A model generated the notes under the pieces. That model was not told the origin of the DNA, did not search any database, and saw only the letters and a program-made list of their open reading frames with translations. Made by a program: the position numbers and the translations under genes. From Zymoseptoria tritici IPO323 (taxonomy: Eukaryota > Ascomycota > Dothideomycetes > Mycosphaerellales > Mycosphaerellaceae): a DNA stretch of 64,000 bases. The DNA is taken from the NCBI RefSeq assembly GCF_000219625.1, contig NC_018216.1, positions 558,001 through 622,000 of the forward strand, in the 5' to 3' direction. Positions 1-10,888 of this stretch are shown piece by piece (the first letter of the stretch is position 1; each line of letters starts with the position of its first letter).

Positions 1-189
1 AAAGGAAAGCACAGCTTGCTCGTCGAGCTCTAAGTATGCTTGTTCCTTCTTACGTTAGTTTACTGCCTTTTTCCCCTCCGTATAGTAGTTAAGTGCCGCA
101 GCGAGGCGTAAGAAACCCTTAATAAAGCGCCTATAGTAGTTCGCGAAGCCGATAAAGACCCTAATGTTATATATTAACCGGGGAAGTAG

Positions 190-489
190 CTACTCCTGGA
201 CCGATCTAACCCGTTCTAGGTCGATCTCTAGCCTATTACGTATAATAACGTACCTAAGGTAGTCGACGCGGTCCTTATAGAAATCGTACTTAGACAGGTT
301 AGCGTACAACTTGTGTTTCCGGAGGCGCTCCAGCACCTCCCGGACGTGGCCCTCGTGCTCCTTTACCGTTTTAGAGTATATAAGGATGTCGTCGAGGTAA
401 ACAACGCAGAACACGTCGATTAGCCCTACTAATACGCTGTTAATGAAGTTTTGGAACACCGCGGGGGCATTGTAGAGCCCAAAGGGCAT
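190..489 (-). pseudogene. Gypsy reverse transcriptase core fragment
   Basis: This 99-residue open stretch contains the RT catalytic block: an MPFGLYNAPAVFQ segment, then VVYLDDILIYS, with the YLDD box holding the catalytic aspartates. It continues into the thumb region (LRKHKLYANLSK). The first residue is not a real start; it is the surviving open part of a long pol frame interrupted on both sides by RIP-type stops. The equivalent region in copy 2 (34193-34411) keeps the same VVYLDDILIYS core. It is a dead fragment. Confidence 0.88.
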
Positions 490-2705
490 TACGGTGTATT
501 CGAAATGGCCGTATCTAGTCCGGAAGGCTGTCTTCTACTCGTCGCCTTCCCGGATACGGACACGGTAGTACGTATAGCGGAGGTCTATCTTCGTAAAGTA
601 CTTGGCGCTAGCTAGCTAGTCTATTAACTCGGAAATTAAGGGAAGACCCCCCCTGTTCTTTACCGTGACCGCATTTAGGCCGCGGTAGTCGACATAGAGG
701 CGGAGTGTGTTGTCCTTTTTCCTCGCGAAGAGGATTAGCGCGCCCGCCGAGGATGTCGAGCGGCGAATAAAGCTACTCTTTAGATGTTTAGGGAGCTACT
801 TGCGCATTGTATCTATCTCTACCTCCGACAGAGCGTACATAGGGCTAAATAGGACCCTTGCTCCCTTAACTAGGTCGATCCTAAGATCGTACGGTCTATG
901 CGGTGCTAACTTGCTAGCTAACTCCTCCGAAAAGACGTCGGAGAAGTTAGAGTACGCTATTAGGACGCTATTCTAGTCTAGTTCGAGTCTATCCTCGACC
1001 TCTTAGATCGACATAACGTAAAGAGCTACCTCGACTTTACTAAGACACTCCTAGTAGAACCTGTCCGGGGACACTACCGCTATCGCTTAACGCTTTTAAG
1101 GTTTCTACCTCTAGAAGACCTTCTTTAGAGCGAAGTTAATACCCGGGTTGTACTTCTCGAGCTAGGGCATGCCGAGCACGACTTCGAAACTGTAGATACG
1201 TCCTACCTTAAACATGTCTACGCACCCCTACGCCTTGCTAGAGGTGTCTATAGCCTTGTAGGAGTTTCTCGTTTCTCTAAAGACCTACAAGCTCTAGCTA
1301 TTTAGAGTTAGGTACTTTGTCTAGGTAGATAGCTCGGAAACCGTCTACCCTATTTCCTTTGCTAGTATAGAATCGTAGAAGTTGTCCTAGGCGCCGCTAT
1401 TAATTAGGCCCCGGACCTTTCTAGACTCCCCTAGGCCGTTTAGCGTCAACTTAACGCTAATTAGGCGCCCTTGCTAGGCGCGGCGCTTTCCTAGCTTAGC
1501 CGAGCGCCGCTAATCCTTATTGTAGAGGACTTGGCCTACCTAAGTAACAGCGTCTACTTAGGGGGCGTCTCTTTCCCCGAATCCTTCTATAGGTGCTAGT
1601 TAGTACAGTCGCGGCGGATATGCCTAACCTGTTAGCATCCGTAGCACGTAGCCTTAGAGGGGGCCTTCGGGTTCTGTTCGCTATCGCTAGTCCTTGCCTT
1701 CTTGCCGTCCGGAGTAGCAGAGCCGTCGCTAGGGCGCTTCTTCGCCTACTTAGCGGACCTTTTAGCAGCCTGCCTCTTACGAGCCTCCTATTTAGAGCCC
1801 TCGTTAGTACGGTAGGCCTTTTTAGCCCTTTCCTCGGCGTCTACTAGGTTTAGTAGGGCGGTAGGGTAGTTCGAGAGGCGGTTACGAAGGGTCTATAGAA
1901 GGGCGCTATAGAACCTAAGGATCTTCTTGCTATCGTCCCTTTTATCGAGCTCCTTTTAGAGTGTCTTTAGCTCCTCGAGGAGTTCTTCCGGCGTACGGTT
2001 ACCTAGGATAACCTTTTTTAGCTTCTCGTAGGCCTTCTCGCGCCGTTCGGTCTCTATACCTATTAAGTTAAGTATAACCTCCTTTATTATAGACTAGGTT
2101 AGCTTAGACTAGTCGTTAAGGCCGTCGACGTAGCGTTCCTAGTAGTCTTACTAGAGCTTTCCTATATAGTCGGCAGCAAAGTCGACCTTGCGGTCTTCGC
2201 GTTCGGCGAATCCTTCGTGTCGTCTAAAGGCTCTTTTAAGGGCTCGGACCTAGTTGTCGTAGCTCGCACGCGACTTGCCCTCGAAGACTAGTAGCTCCTT
2301 TAACTTAGGGAGGTTATCCCTCGTTTTAGTGTGCTAGTTAGGTTCGGAGAAGAGGTAGCGGAGGGTAGCCGTCCTTAGGTTCCCTTCTAGCGTAGGATAG
2401 TCTAGTTCGGCATAGAGTTCCTTAATCTTCTACTAAAGGGTTAAGAACTCGAAGGTAGCGCGGGCGACTTCGTTGTCGTGCTCCTAGGTAGCCCTTTCTT
2501 CTGCAGTCTCTCCCGAGCTAGGCTAGTTAAGAAGGTTAACGTCCTATAGCTAACTAGCAGGCGTAGCTAATAGCTCCGTAGAGGAAGCGCTTGCCTACTG
2601 TCGGGCGGAGGTGTTAGGAAGGGAATCGTCCTAACGACGGGTAACCTTTAGAGCTATGTTAGTAGTTTTCGGTATAGTTGTACGGTTGTTTTTAATCGAA
2701 TCGAA

Positions 2706-3034
2706 TGTTAGAAGCACCTCGAGAGGGAATGTAGGCTTGTACCGAAAACAAATAGTTGTAGAATGTAACAAGTCGATTCGATAAGGAAGGGGATAGATAA
2801 GAGCGTCCCCCAAGGCTATATACCCGCCCTTCGTATTGCTAAATGCGTCCCTCCGCCTAGACTAGGCACCGGTCGCAGTCTAACGTCCGCTCGGGGGCTA
2901 TCGTGCGCCCGTAAGGTTCGTCCCTCTACAGGATGTCCTAGTCTGGGCCAGATAAGATAGCACCGGTAATCTGTAGTGCCAGGATGGTCCAGGTTAGGAC
3001 AGGTGGGGGGCGTCATCGTAAGGGTGTCCTCACA
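2706..3034 (-). repeat. LTR of Gypsy element A (copy 1)
   Basis: This 329 bp block starts with TGTTAGAAG and ends with CCTCACA on the plus strand. The same 329 bp recur at 22148-22476 and 42986-43314. TG...CA ends and identical lengths mark it as the LTR. Here it is the 5' LTR of a minus-strand element. Confidence 0.93.
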
Positions 3035-4189
3035 ATATATTTCTTACTCGTTTAATTGTGCCCCTTTATGTACGTATAGTAGTTAGTAAGCAACACGGCT
3101 ACTATAAAGAACTAACTAACGGCTTACTTACTAAGTATAAGCTACTTATAGAACGTGTTATAGGCCTACTTACGAGTAGTATTACTAAAGGCGTATTCGA
3201 CGCTAATCCGTAGACTAGAGAGATTCTTATTAAAGCGCTTCTACTCTAGCGTAAGGTAGTAGCGACTAAGTAAATAAGCGTATAGCGCTATAACTCTAAA
3301 GCTACTAAAGTATATAGGATCTCCGTATAGATAGAGCGGTATACGGTTATAGAAGAGTCTTCGAAGTCGTCGGTTAACGCCGGAGTGTCGATATATAAAC
3401 TAGTCGTTCTTACTACCGTTAAAGGGGCTAATAAGGCTAGATACGAGACTATCCGGTGTAATAATAGCCTAGTATTTATAGCCGTATGCCTTCTTATAGC
3501 CTAAATACTACTTCCTTTAGTTTCTGCCGGGCCTTACGAAGCCTTAAAAGTAACTATCTACGAACCCCTATATTATGCCCTCGGCGCTAGCGTCTCTAAT
3601 TATAGTCGCGAAGTAATAGAGCCTCCGGTAGCTACGGAGGCGTAGATGCTATTCGACAATAGTGCTATACCGCTTTACGAGGTAGTTAATAGTATCTATA
3701 AAAACAATAGAGCACTATAATTTACTACGGCTAAACTTCTCCGTAGTATCCTCCTACCGGCATAGATATAATAGGCGCTAAAGGACGAGAGTAAGAGCTA
3801 TCTTAGGTAGTGCTTAGTAACGATAATAGAAGGTTATTATATTAATGTCGAAGGTAATAGCGAGTTCTTCGATTTTATCCTTTAAAAACCTAAGGTATTA
3901 ATTGTTAGTTAGCGGCGGTAACGGTAACCTTTAACTTCTAACGCTTAGCTTCCTTCTTCCTTCTTCTACTACTACTACTACTACTACTTACCGCGTATGC
4001 TTCCGATACTAGCTATCCGGCCTTCTATAGAGCGACTAGTCGATAAACTCGTAATACGAATCTTCCTTCTTCTACTTCGGCGGCTTATATAGCCCGTACT
4101 AGGCTACTAATACGATTACTAACACCGCGAGCTCGAGCTTAATCGAATTATCTATTATAAGAGCATAGGAAGCGGTCTAAGGGCATACA
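3035..4189 (+). pseudogene. Unassigned RIP-mutated coding repeat
   Basis: No family is recognised. One plus-strand frame from about 3118 stays readable for several hundred bases, interrupted only by TAG/TAA codons of the kind RIP makes from CAG, CAA or TGG. This suggests a former transposon or captured protein. A (tac)7 microsatellite lies at 3967-3987. The strip ends where a SINE-like element inserted (TSD acaaggtaagtaag). It could be the gag of an unrelated retroelement or a DNA-transposon ORF. No catalytic motif could be picked out by eye. Confidence 0.5.
3967..3987. repeat. (TAC)7 microsatellite
   Basis: Seven perfect TAC units lie in the RIP-mutated coding repeat, flanked by CTT/TTC-rich sequence. 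In the reading frame of the relic this would code a leucine run. Confidence 0.9.
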
Positions 4190-5089
4190 ACAAGGTAAGT
4201 AAGGTCGGCGACGAGGAACACCTGTACGTGGTGCCGGCTACGAACCTGCGACGATACCGTCGTTGCAGAGCTAAGTTTCCTCCGAAGGATTGGAGAGGCC
4301 GTCGATCCCTCTTCCCTTACAACAACAACACGACCTGGAGGTACGCCTCCTATCGAAATACAAGCTACAACAGAACAACGGCACGATTCGAACGAACAGC
4401 CCTCTACGCTACAAACGAGAAGAAGAAGAAGAAGGAGAAGCAGTCCACTCTGCCCTATACGCGCACCTCCTCGAAATCCGAATCGAAATCGCATGTCCCT
4501 AGAGACGTTGTCGCCCTCGAAAGGAAGCATACATGCACTTTAAAGAGCTGGAACTCGGTAGAATCTACAACTCTGCGATCAACCTGCGTAGCTGTATGCG
4601 TTTGGAAGCGGTATACAGTTCTATAAAGGCATATTAAGGATAAGAGGGGGCAGCGAGTTAGATAGCTGCTTTTGTACTGCTTGTGCACTGCATTCTACAC
4701 TGCTTTTGCACTGCATTCTGCACTGCTTTTGCACTGCATTCTACGCTCCTTTTTTTCGAATTTGTAGCGTGCGTGCGAAGCGGAAGGATCCGCTAAAAAT
4801 TCTGCAAAAAGCTTAGCGCGAAAATTCTGTAGCCCCGGCTGCAGACAACGACACTTGTTTGATTTCCTTTGTCTTGCGCTGTTTTAAAGTCCTTCGGCAG
4901 ATTCTGCTTATAGGTCCTACCTTAGGCACGGGGTTTCCCTTAAGGTTAAAGAATACCGAAAGAATTTAATTGTAAATAGATCTACTGCCTTGTTCGCAAG
5001 GCCGTCCTACATAGTCTTAGACTCCAAAAGGACGTAAATGGAACAAACAAACAAACAAACAAAACAAACAAACAAACAAGGTAAGTAAG
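4190..5089 (+). mobile_element. SINE-like element, copy 1, with target-site duplications
   Basis: The insert is 4204-5075. It is flanked by 14 bp direct repeats, acaaggtaagtaag (4190-4203 and 5076-5089), and ends in an (AACA)n-type tail, the mark of target-primed insertion. Its 3' half matches three other copies (28594, 31422, 33305); its first 80 bases differ from theirs. From about 4670 to 4750 it holds tandem CTGC-TTTTGCACTGCATT-type units. Near the 3' end a hairpin (4987-5002) has a 6 bp stem GCCTTG/CAAGGC closed by a TTCG loop. Unlike its surroundings it keeps abundant CA and TG, so it is young or escaped RIP. ORFs inside it differ between copies and are not credible. Confidence 0.85.
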
Positions 5090-5168
5090 AGCGTAAACAC
5101 TAGAGCGACACGGCCAAGAGATATTGCACAGACTATACGCGTTTTTACGCTTTACCGGATTGATTTAC

Positions 5169-5495
5169 TTACAACATACACGTAACCTTCCGAATCCGGT
5201 AGTTGCGTGGCCTGGCAGTGTATACAGCAAGGCCCTGTAAAAAAGCTCTAGTAGCGCTGCGGACGAGCAAAGCAGGAGGACTAGATCCACCGGACTTGTG
5301 TTTAGGGCAGCTTGGGTTCCGGATAAGATCGCAAGGATCGTTGTTTCCGATGGTACCCGGGTCGTCGGGAGTAGCGCTGCGGACGAGCAAAGCGGGAGGT
5401 TCGGGCGCCATTGGCAATGGAACAGGTGCTGCGATTGTGCGGAGCGCCAGGAAGAGCATGGATGTGAGGATGAAGAAGTTCATGGTGATTTGCAT
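5169..5495 (-). CDS. Secreted two-cysteine repeat peptide precursor 1
   Basis: This 108-residue protein has a clear signal peptide. The second methionine (base 5483) begins MNFFILTSMLFLALRTIAAP, almost identical to paralogue 2, so translation may start there. After the signal come two copies of PPALLVRSAT, exactly 120 bp apart in DNA (29 bp direct repeat at 5251 and 5371). They bracket a 40-residue unit carrying DPCDLIRNPSC, a C-x7-C loop. The arginine before each SAT could be a protease site. The C-terminus runs to within about 80 bp of the SINE junction and lacks a second cysteine pair, so the 3' end may have been lost to transposon insertion. Family unknown; a secreted peptide precursor or effector is the inference. 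Confidence 0.7.
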   Translation of the reverse strand: MQITMNFFILTSMLFLALRTIAAPVPLPMAPEPPALLVRSATPDDPGTIGNNDPCDLIRNPSCPKHKSGGSSPPALLVRSATRAFLQGLAVYTARPRNYRIRKVTCML

Positions 5496-5560
5496 GGTAC
5501 TTTGTGGTGGTGGGCGTTGGCTGATTCGTGAGAGTACCTTGGGCAGGCAATGCGATGCTT

Positions 5561-5568
5561 CTTATAAC
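5561..5568 (-). promoter_or_regulatory. Probable TATA element of precursor 1
   Basis: The minus strand reads GTTATAAG about 80 nt upstream of the M5 start of precursor 1. Two paralogues have comparable TATA-type boxes, though those lie farther upstream. Confidence 0.4.
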
Positions 5569-5569
5569 A

Positions 5570-6939
5570 CCCGTGGGCTGCATACCACTTGGCCGATACC
5601 AGCATTCGACGCCTGCTTCGGGTAAGCATCGACGATGGGTCGAGTCTATATTAGTCCACAGTCGGAAGCTGGTGGTATTCTTCTCAGGGGATGGGCTTTC
5701 TGCTTCTTGTTTTTGGTCCAGAACCTGCACCTGCAAGCATCGGAATAGACAGCATTGAAACTTTACCTTCACTGGTGGCCTGATTCAATGGTATGAGTAC
5801 GAGGGAGTAGGCCAATCCGGCCCTGAACATCACCCCTAGGCCTGCAGAGGTCATCTATTTTCATGCAACCACGTGCTGTTCACGTAGTGCCGCATCAAGT
5901 GCCGTCGGCGCGAACCTGGTCGGGTGATCATTGGTGTCCTGCTGGTAATAAAGTAGTAGACCAATCGAGGCCTGCAGCTGTGCCTACCTTGCAAGTGCGG
6001 ACAGCACTCCTGCAGTGATTCGAAATACCGAGTTTGCTGCATGGCGTGCTTGACTTCTCTCTTCTTGGTCTGGCCAGCATTTGGCTCTCGTGTCATTTCC
6101 ACCACCAGTTTGTCGTCGTCTTGCATTTCTGGTCTGACAATGTAATCTCGGAAGTTCCGATTCGTTGTGCTTTTTTGTCTCGTGCAATATAGGGTTCGTG
6201 CTCACTGTCAGAGCCTCGTCGATTTCTCTGAGTGGCGATCGACCGTGCTCCTCGAAAAGAAAATACATCTGACCTGTAAAGGAGTGCGGCCCGGGAAAGA
6301 GATGGCGATGACCTCCGGACTACGTGGCAGAGAGACTTTGCAATTAGCTTTTGGTCAAGCAGGGAGTACTTCGTCGTTAGGTCTACTCCACGCGCTGACA
6401 GTTGAGTGCGGTCGGCAGCGGAAACCTTCATATGGCCGACGATTTGTGAGATGGGCTCGCAAGTCCTGCAAGGAGCGGACACGAGTTCTTGATCTTGCAG
6501 CAGGCTTTGCTGGGAGAAGGGACTACAACAAAACTCCCTTAAGGTATGCATCAATTGAGTATACTTGGATCTACAGTATTCAGTAAGCCGACTCAGAGGT
6601 GGGAAAGCCCGAGCGAAAATCAGACACAACGCCAAGTGTGTTCAGGAGGGAAGAGTTCCCGTTGAATTTCATCGCTGCATTGAGACTCTCGAAAAAATGA
6701 AATTGTCCGAAGAAGCAACCTCTGCCATTACTTTCGTGAAGCACTCCTCATTATACCATGACCTGCTTGAAGACAAAAATTCATGCCATATGCCTCCCCC
6801 CTCCGATCCACCCGTCTCCTCTTCTTCTCCAATTCGTTGCCATTTCCTTCTCTCCCTCTCATCATATCGACTTCGGTGCCCCAATTGTGTACCTCCGTAA
6901 TCCTGCCGCCGTCCACCTCCAACATATCAAGCACGACCA
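5570..6939. other. Intergenic, between precursors 1 and 2
   Basis: No convincing gene was seen. The part next to precursor 2 (about 6785-6900) is pyrimidine-rich on the plus strand, so it is purine-rich on the coding strand just after the stop. Similar tracts follow precursors 3 and 4. ORFs of 90-180 codons here overlap on both strands and show no domain or codon logic. Confidence 0.5.
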
Positions 6940-7080
6940 TCAATCACCACAGTTGGGTGCGGCCAGATCGCATTCCGGGTCGGTTGTAATAGTGGTGACG
7001 GGTCTTTTGTCGTCGGGTATTGGCGCTGCAGAAGTGCGGAGCGCAAGGAGTAGCGAGGAGGCGAGAACGAAGAAGTTCAT
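6940..7080 (-). CDS. Secreted two-cysteine peptide precursor 2 (46 residues)
   Basis: A 46-codon ORF begins MNFFVLASSLLLALRTSAAP, matching the signal peptide of precursor 1 at most positions. The predicted mature part is 26 residues. It contains a KR pair (residues 25-26) followed by about 20 residues ending in DPECDLAAPNCGD, a C-x6-C loop at the C-terminus. This is the minimal single-unit member of the family. A TATA-like box lies 183-190 nt upstream, as in precursor 4. The product is predicted to be secreted, and the post-KR peptide with one disulfide is the likely mature form (inference). No known family was recognised. Confidence 0.72.
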   Translation of the reverse strand: MNFFVLASSLLLALRTSAAPIPDDKRPVTTITTDPECDLAAPNCGD

Positions 7081-7262
7081 TTTGATGTTGTCGTTCGAAT
7101 CGCTTGCTGGGCGTCGAGTGCGATTGTTGGCCGGCTTGCGATGACTTCTTGGGTATCGGCGAGTTGCGATGCGAGCTCGAATGGTTCGCTGATCGGCTGA
7201 GGTGGGCTGTTTGGCTGACTCGAGTGTTCGACTGGATATGCCTTGAGCAGCGACACGGCGCC

Positions 7263-7270
7263 CTATTTAT
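7263..7270 (-). promoter_or_regulatory. Probable TATA element of precursor 2
   Basis: The minus strand reads CATAAATAGGG about 183-190 nt upstream of the ATG. The same distance separates the TATATAG box of precursor 4 from its start (185-192 nt). Confidence 0.5.
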
Positions 7271-9116
7271 GCACGAATGCAACGTGTGCCGATCGCGAAG
7301 ATTCCAGCGGAAGTGCACGGAAAGGCTGTTCTTCCAGGATGTAGCTTCGTCATCGTACTCGTCGACAAACAAGGAGGATGCTTGGTGTGGACAACTTTAT
7401 CGACGGCAGAACTATTTCGGGAAACTTTTGGAATCACCAACGATCGTTACCTCGTGGTCGGAAAACACCTGGACCAAACGCAAGAAGTAGTGCATGGCCC
7501 CTTGGGCATGTCACCGGCCTTTCCGTGCCAATGGGAGCTCTCGATCAACTGGCGGGATGTGCTCAAGCAGGGTAGATACTTTGTCGACTGTCCGCGCTAT
7601 TCCTGTATGCAGGATACAGGTTGTGATAGCTGGGTGTAAGCAAAGACGTCTTCGCGGATCAGACCCATCTTCCGACTCCGGTCCAGCATCGCGACCTGTT
7701 CCCTGCGCCAAAATGCTCGTCGATCTCCCGACTCTGGTCTGCTAAGTGCCCGACAAAGCCACTGCTGCCGTGGAGTAGCTGTAACCCCGGCTGCTTGACA
7801 TTACAGCGTGTCAACGCATCGTGGTGGTCACCGTGCAGACCAGTCCGGAATGACAGCGTGACTACCCGGGAATGGGCCAAACCGCCCCTGAAGGCTACGT
7901 TGTCCCTGCGAAAGAGGTGATCGGACCATTTCAAAACCCGTAGCCCGGTACGGAGCGCCTCTATGGAAGCCTCTCGCAAGCTGCGAGCATCGATGATCGT
8001 CATTACGATCGGCTCGGCGGCTATAGCAAACAAGGCCTGAATGTCACAAGTATCGTTCTCCAGGGACGAACGCCGGAGCTTCAGTCTGGATCAAAATTCG
8101 TGCTTTGCCGGGAACACCATTTGGTCAAGGAAGGTCCGGACCTCAACGAACAGACCCAAATTTACCATCCAGTCATCCCGGGCGTTCGTCTGACCCGGAG
8201 GCATCGGGCGAGAGTCATGCAACAGAGCATGTCAATGAAGCAAGAAGGAATTTCTTCCACTGCAATATCACGATATCCACCATCATCAAATCGGAGCACA
8301 ACTTTGATGCGATCATGTCGCAGCCATCGTTGGGGAGGTTCCAGCGCCATTGATGTTCATATAAGTTGTGCACGGGGCAGATGGTACCGTGAGCAGGTGA
8401 TGAGCTCGTGCTCACGGACCCGTCTCACGGTCTCACGTGGGACGTGGTGGTGCAGTGCATACAAGAATAGCGCCGGAAACGTCCAGCGAATGCGAGCATC
8501 ACATTCTGTCGAGATCGGGCTGCCATGGGCTTGTTCTGACCTTGCAACCGGCCATCGGGGAATGGGAGCGCGGAACTCTCCAGGGCGACGGGCATTTTGA
8601 CGATGCGAAATAGTTGTCCATGCTCATGCAAGTATGGGCGATCGAGCGCCCTTTCCTTCGGATCCCGAACGCGAGCACGGGAGATACCATCTTGGAAATA
8701 GCTCAAGCGGAATCAAAGCTGAGGCAGGAGGCAAACCCGGTCAAGAAGGCGGTCCACCCAAGAAAGAGTATTAGATCTGGTACAGCAGGCCGCGATACAT
8801 AATGTCGTCGTCTCCAGACCGACAAGGCTGTAGTAGCTCTCCGGCACCATACAAAGCAAAATCTGTCAACGAAGGTCTGATTCGCCTGCCGAGTGAACGA
8901 AAGCTGGTTCGAAGGAGTCCAGTTGCTCTTGCCCAATTCGCTCTCTCCTCGTTCGCCGCCATACTGCTACCTTTCCGTTTCGCAACTCTCCCGCAATGCC
9001 GCCAAATCATCCAGCCATCACAATCCCAGTTCTCCCTCCAAGTCCTACGCTCCTTCTCGTACTCCCATCCATCCGTCCGTCGCCCTTTTCCAATATCCTC
9101 CCCATCACGTCACACT
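7271..9116. other. Intergenic, between precursors 2 and 3
   Basis: No supported gene. Overlapping ORFs of 60-170 codons occur on both strands without recognisable domains. The last part (about 9010-9110) is pyrimidine-rich on the plus strand and forms a purine-rich 3' region after the stop of precursor 3. The stretch is not RIP-mutated (CA and TG are common), so it is ordinary unique or anciently duplicated DNA. Confidence 0.5.
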
Positions 9117-9440
9117 TCAGGTACTCTCATCAGCGGTCGGCGGATCGCACTTGCTGTACGGACAATATTCCGGGTTCCGCTTTTGTTGAGGCACAGTGTT
9201 CACCGGTGGGTCGACCTTTGTGCAGCCCGGGTCGTGAGGAGGACACTGTTGGTCTGGCAGATGTTTAGTCCACCGTGGCAGCAGCGGCGCCAGACTCCGC
9301 TCTTGTTGTGGTGGGTCTCCTTTGCACACTGGACTCCCGGGATGACATTGAACTGGTCTCGGGTGTTTGTTTGGCAACGGCGCCGCGGAAGCTTGGAGCG
9401 CCAAAAGGAGCGCGGAAGCAAAGAGGAGGAAAGACTTCAT
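9117..9440 (-). CDS. Secreted two-cysteine peptide precursor 3, three units
   Basis: The protein has 107 residues starting MKSFLLFASALLLALQASAAP (signal peptide, residues 1-20). Three units follow, each with one cysteine pair then DPP: CHPGSPVC then GDPPQQER; CPPHDPGC then VDPPVNTVPQQKR; and CPYSKC directly followed by DPP at the C-terminus. Loop sizes are C-x6-C, C-x6-C and C-x4-C. The ER (48-49) and KR (87-88) pairs sit exactly between units, as expected for Kex2-like trimming of a multi-peptide precursor. The start was placed at this ATG because it aligns with paralogue signal peptides; the open frame extends further upstream without similarity. Not recognised as a known family. Confidence 0.75.
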   Translation of the reverse strand: MKSFLLFASALLLALQASAAPLPNKHPRPVQCHPGSPVCKGDPPQQERSLAPLLPRWTKHLPDQQCPPHDPGCTKVDPPVNTVPQQKRNPEYCPYSKCDPPTADEST

Positions 9441-10888
9441 GTTTATTGTTGAAGCTCTGTCGTGGGTGATGGGTTGTGTCTGTCGGAAGTGTTCTTCGAT
9501 GATGGATTGTGCAATCCGGAGAATCGAAAGTGGCAACAGGATCGTAATCCCTCGATGACCGATGAGCTTGATGTGATCGTTGACGGATGTCTGGGAAGGA
9601 TAAGGAGTCGCGGAGCGAACCTTGATTTGTAGACAAGACCGATCCTTCCACTCGCAAGACTTCGCCGCGGACAAAGGCGGAGCTGCTACTCCAGGGACAC
9701 AGCTCGATCTTCACGCCCTCTGCTCGAAGTTTCTCGTGCATGCGTGAACAACTCCTCGGAGAGCGTGCATCCAATACAGGGTCTTCATATCCTAGCAATG
9801 TCGTGAGAGCTCCCCGGTAATATCGCAAGAGCAGCTCCGTCTCACTCATCATGAAAGAAGGGAAATTCTCACCGCAGAAGGAATGGTGAGAAACTTTCCC
9901 ACGAACCCATACTTTCCGGACTGAGCTGTGTGTGATTGCCAGAACCCGGTGCCTGGTTCTGCGGGGCGATACCGACATTTTCATGCCGATATGAACAGAC
10001 AGGGATAACGCTTACACAGGTCAACTCAATCGATATTCTCTTCACCGACGAGTCCTCGGATCGATCGAGACAGTCCAGGAGAGAAGTCTCAGTTCCAGCA
10101 GACCGCTGGAAAGTGCCGGATCTTCACTTTTTCGGCGAGAGATCGAGTCGTCGAACCGTTCTTTGGTATACGACTCTGGTCGACTGGGTGATGTCAAGCA
10201 TCTACGGCATGCTGACCGACGGACAACTCAATCGACACCATCTTCGGGTGGCCATCACACCGAGATGCCGAGCTCCCAGGGTTTCTGGAACCGTTGGTTT
10301 GCTGTTCAGGGGATGATGTTCACAGCCCGAACTCAGAACACGGAACACTCGACTGGCGCTCACAGACGGCGGTTCGATCGATTGTGTCTGAGCGGCACTG
10401 GCTGAGAAGCATCCATACTTCCTTCCGAATCCGGACCCCGATTCTTGATCTGAGTAGAGCATGTGTTGGGCGACATCACGGAATTGTCGTCTACAGACGG
10501 CAGTTCGATCGGTTGTCTCCGAGCTGTACTGGTTCAGTAGCATCAATACTGCCGTTCAATAGACGAACACCGATTCTTGCTCCTGGGAGAGGACATAGCG
10601 GGCAAAATTGAGGAACTCGTTCGCATCATGCGTGTGAGAATTGTGTGCAGCCGTCAAAATTGCATACCGTGCTCGACTATCTGATCCTTCATCGCCCAAA
10701 ACGCAACTTCTTCCATCCTCCACCCGTAACTCATCCATAACGCAGACTCCTCGCCAGACACGCCAAGATCCTCGATACCGCCCGCCCCCGTTTTCTTCTC
10801 CACAAGTTCTCCTTCCACTCGTCCAGCTCTCTTCACTCCCTCCCCTAATTCCCTCTCTCCCCTCCCTCCAGGACAGTCCATCAGAGAT
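9441..10888. other. Intergenic with diverged tandem duplication, upstream of precursor 3
   Basis: No gene supported. Bases 10361-10490 and 10491-10600 are diverged tandem copies (both contain AGACGGC-GTTCGATCG and an ACCCCGATTCTTG/ACACCGATTCTTG block). A short block at 9791-9811 recurs upstream of the secreted repeat protein at 53 kb. The end near 10690-10880 is pyrimidine-rich on the plus strand, forming the purine-rich 3' region of precursor 4. Confidence 0.5.

Larger units (their letters stand above)
1..3034 (-). mobile_element. Ty3/gypsy element A, copy 1 (5' part, cut by the window edge)
   Basis: This is the 5' part of a RIP-mutated Gypsy retrotransposon read on the minus strand: 5' LTR at 2706-3034, then gag, protease and reverse transcriptase toward base 1. 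It aligns along its length with the interrupted second copy (33110-35342 plus 41626-43314), which identifies it and sets its boundaries. Reading frames are broken mostly by TAG and TAA, as expected from C-to-T changes at CA. Only the RT core remains open (190-489). The element continues left of the window, so its other LTR and TSD cannot be seen. It is less mutated than copy 2, keeping more TG and CA dinucleotides. Confidence 0.9.

Noticed and set aside
4236..4252. B-box-like GGTTCGTAGCC on the minus strand of SINE-like copy 1
   Set aside because: It lies on the wrong strand for the element, mismatches the consensus, and is absent from the 5' ends of the other copies; a tRNA origin cannot be supported.
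4177..4530. Minus-strand ORF with a poly-leucine run resembling a membrane segment (also at 28656 and 33326)
   Set aside because: It is the reverse of a (GAA/GAAG)n tract in the SINE-like element, varies in length and frame between copies, and has no conserved surroundings.
4228..4626. 132-codon plus-strand ORF inside SINE-like copy 1
   Set aside because: The other three copies break this frame at different points, so no protein is conserved.
5041..5076. (AACA)n runs as telomeric repeats or CRISPR-like array
   Set aside because: They are the 3' tails of SINE/LINE insertions, each adjoining a target-site duplication; no spacers and no telomere motif.
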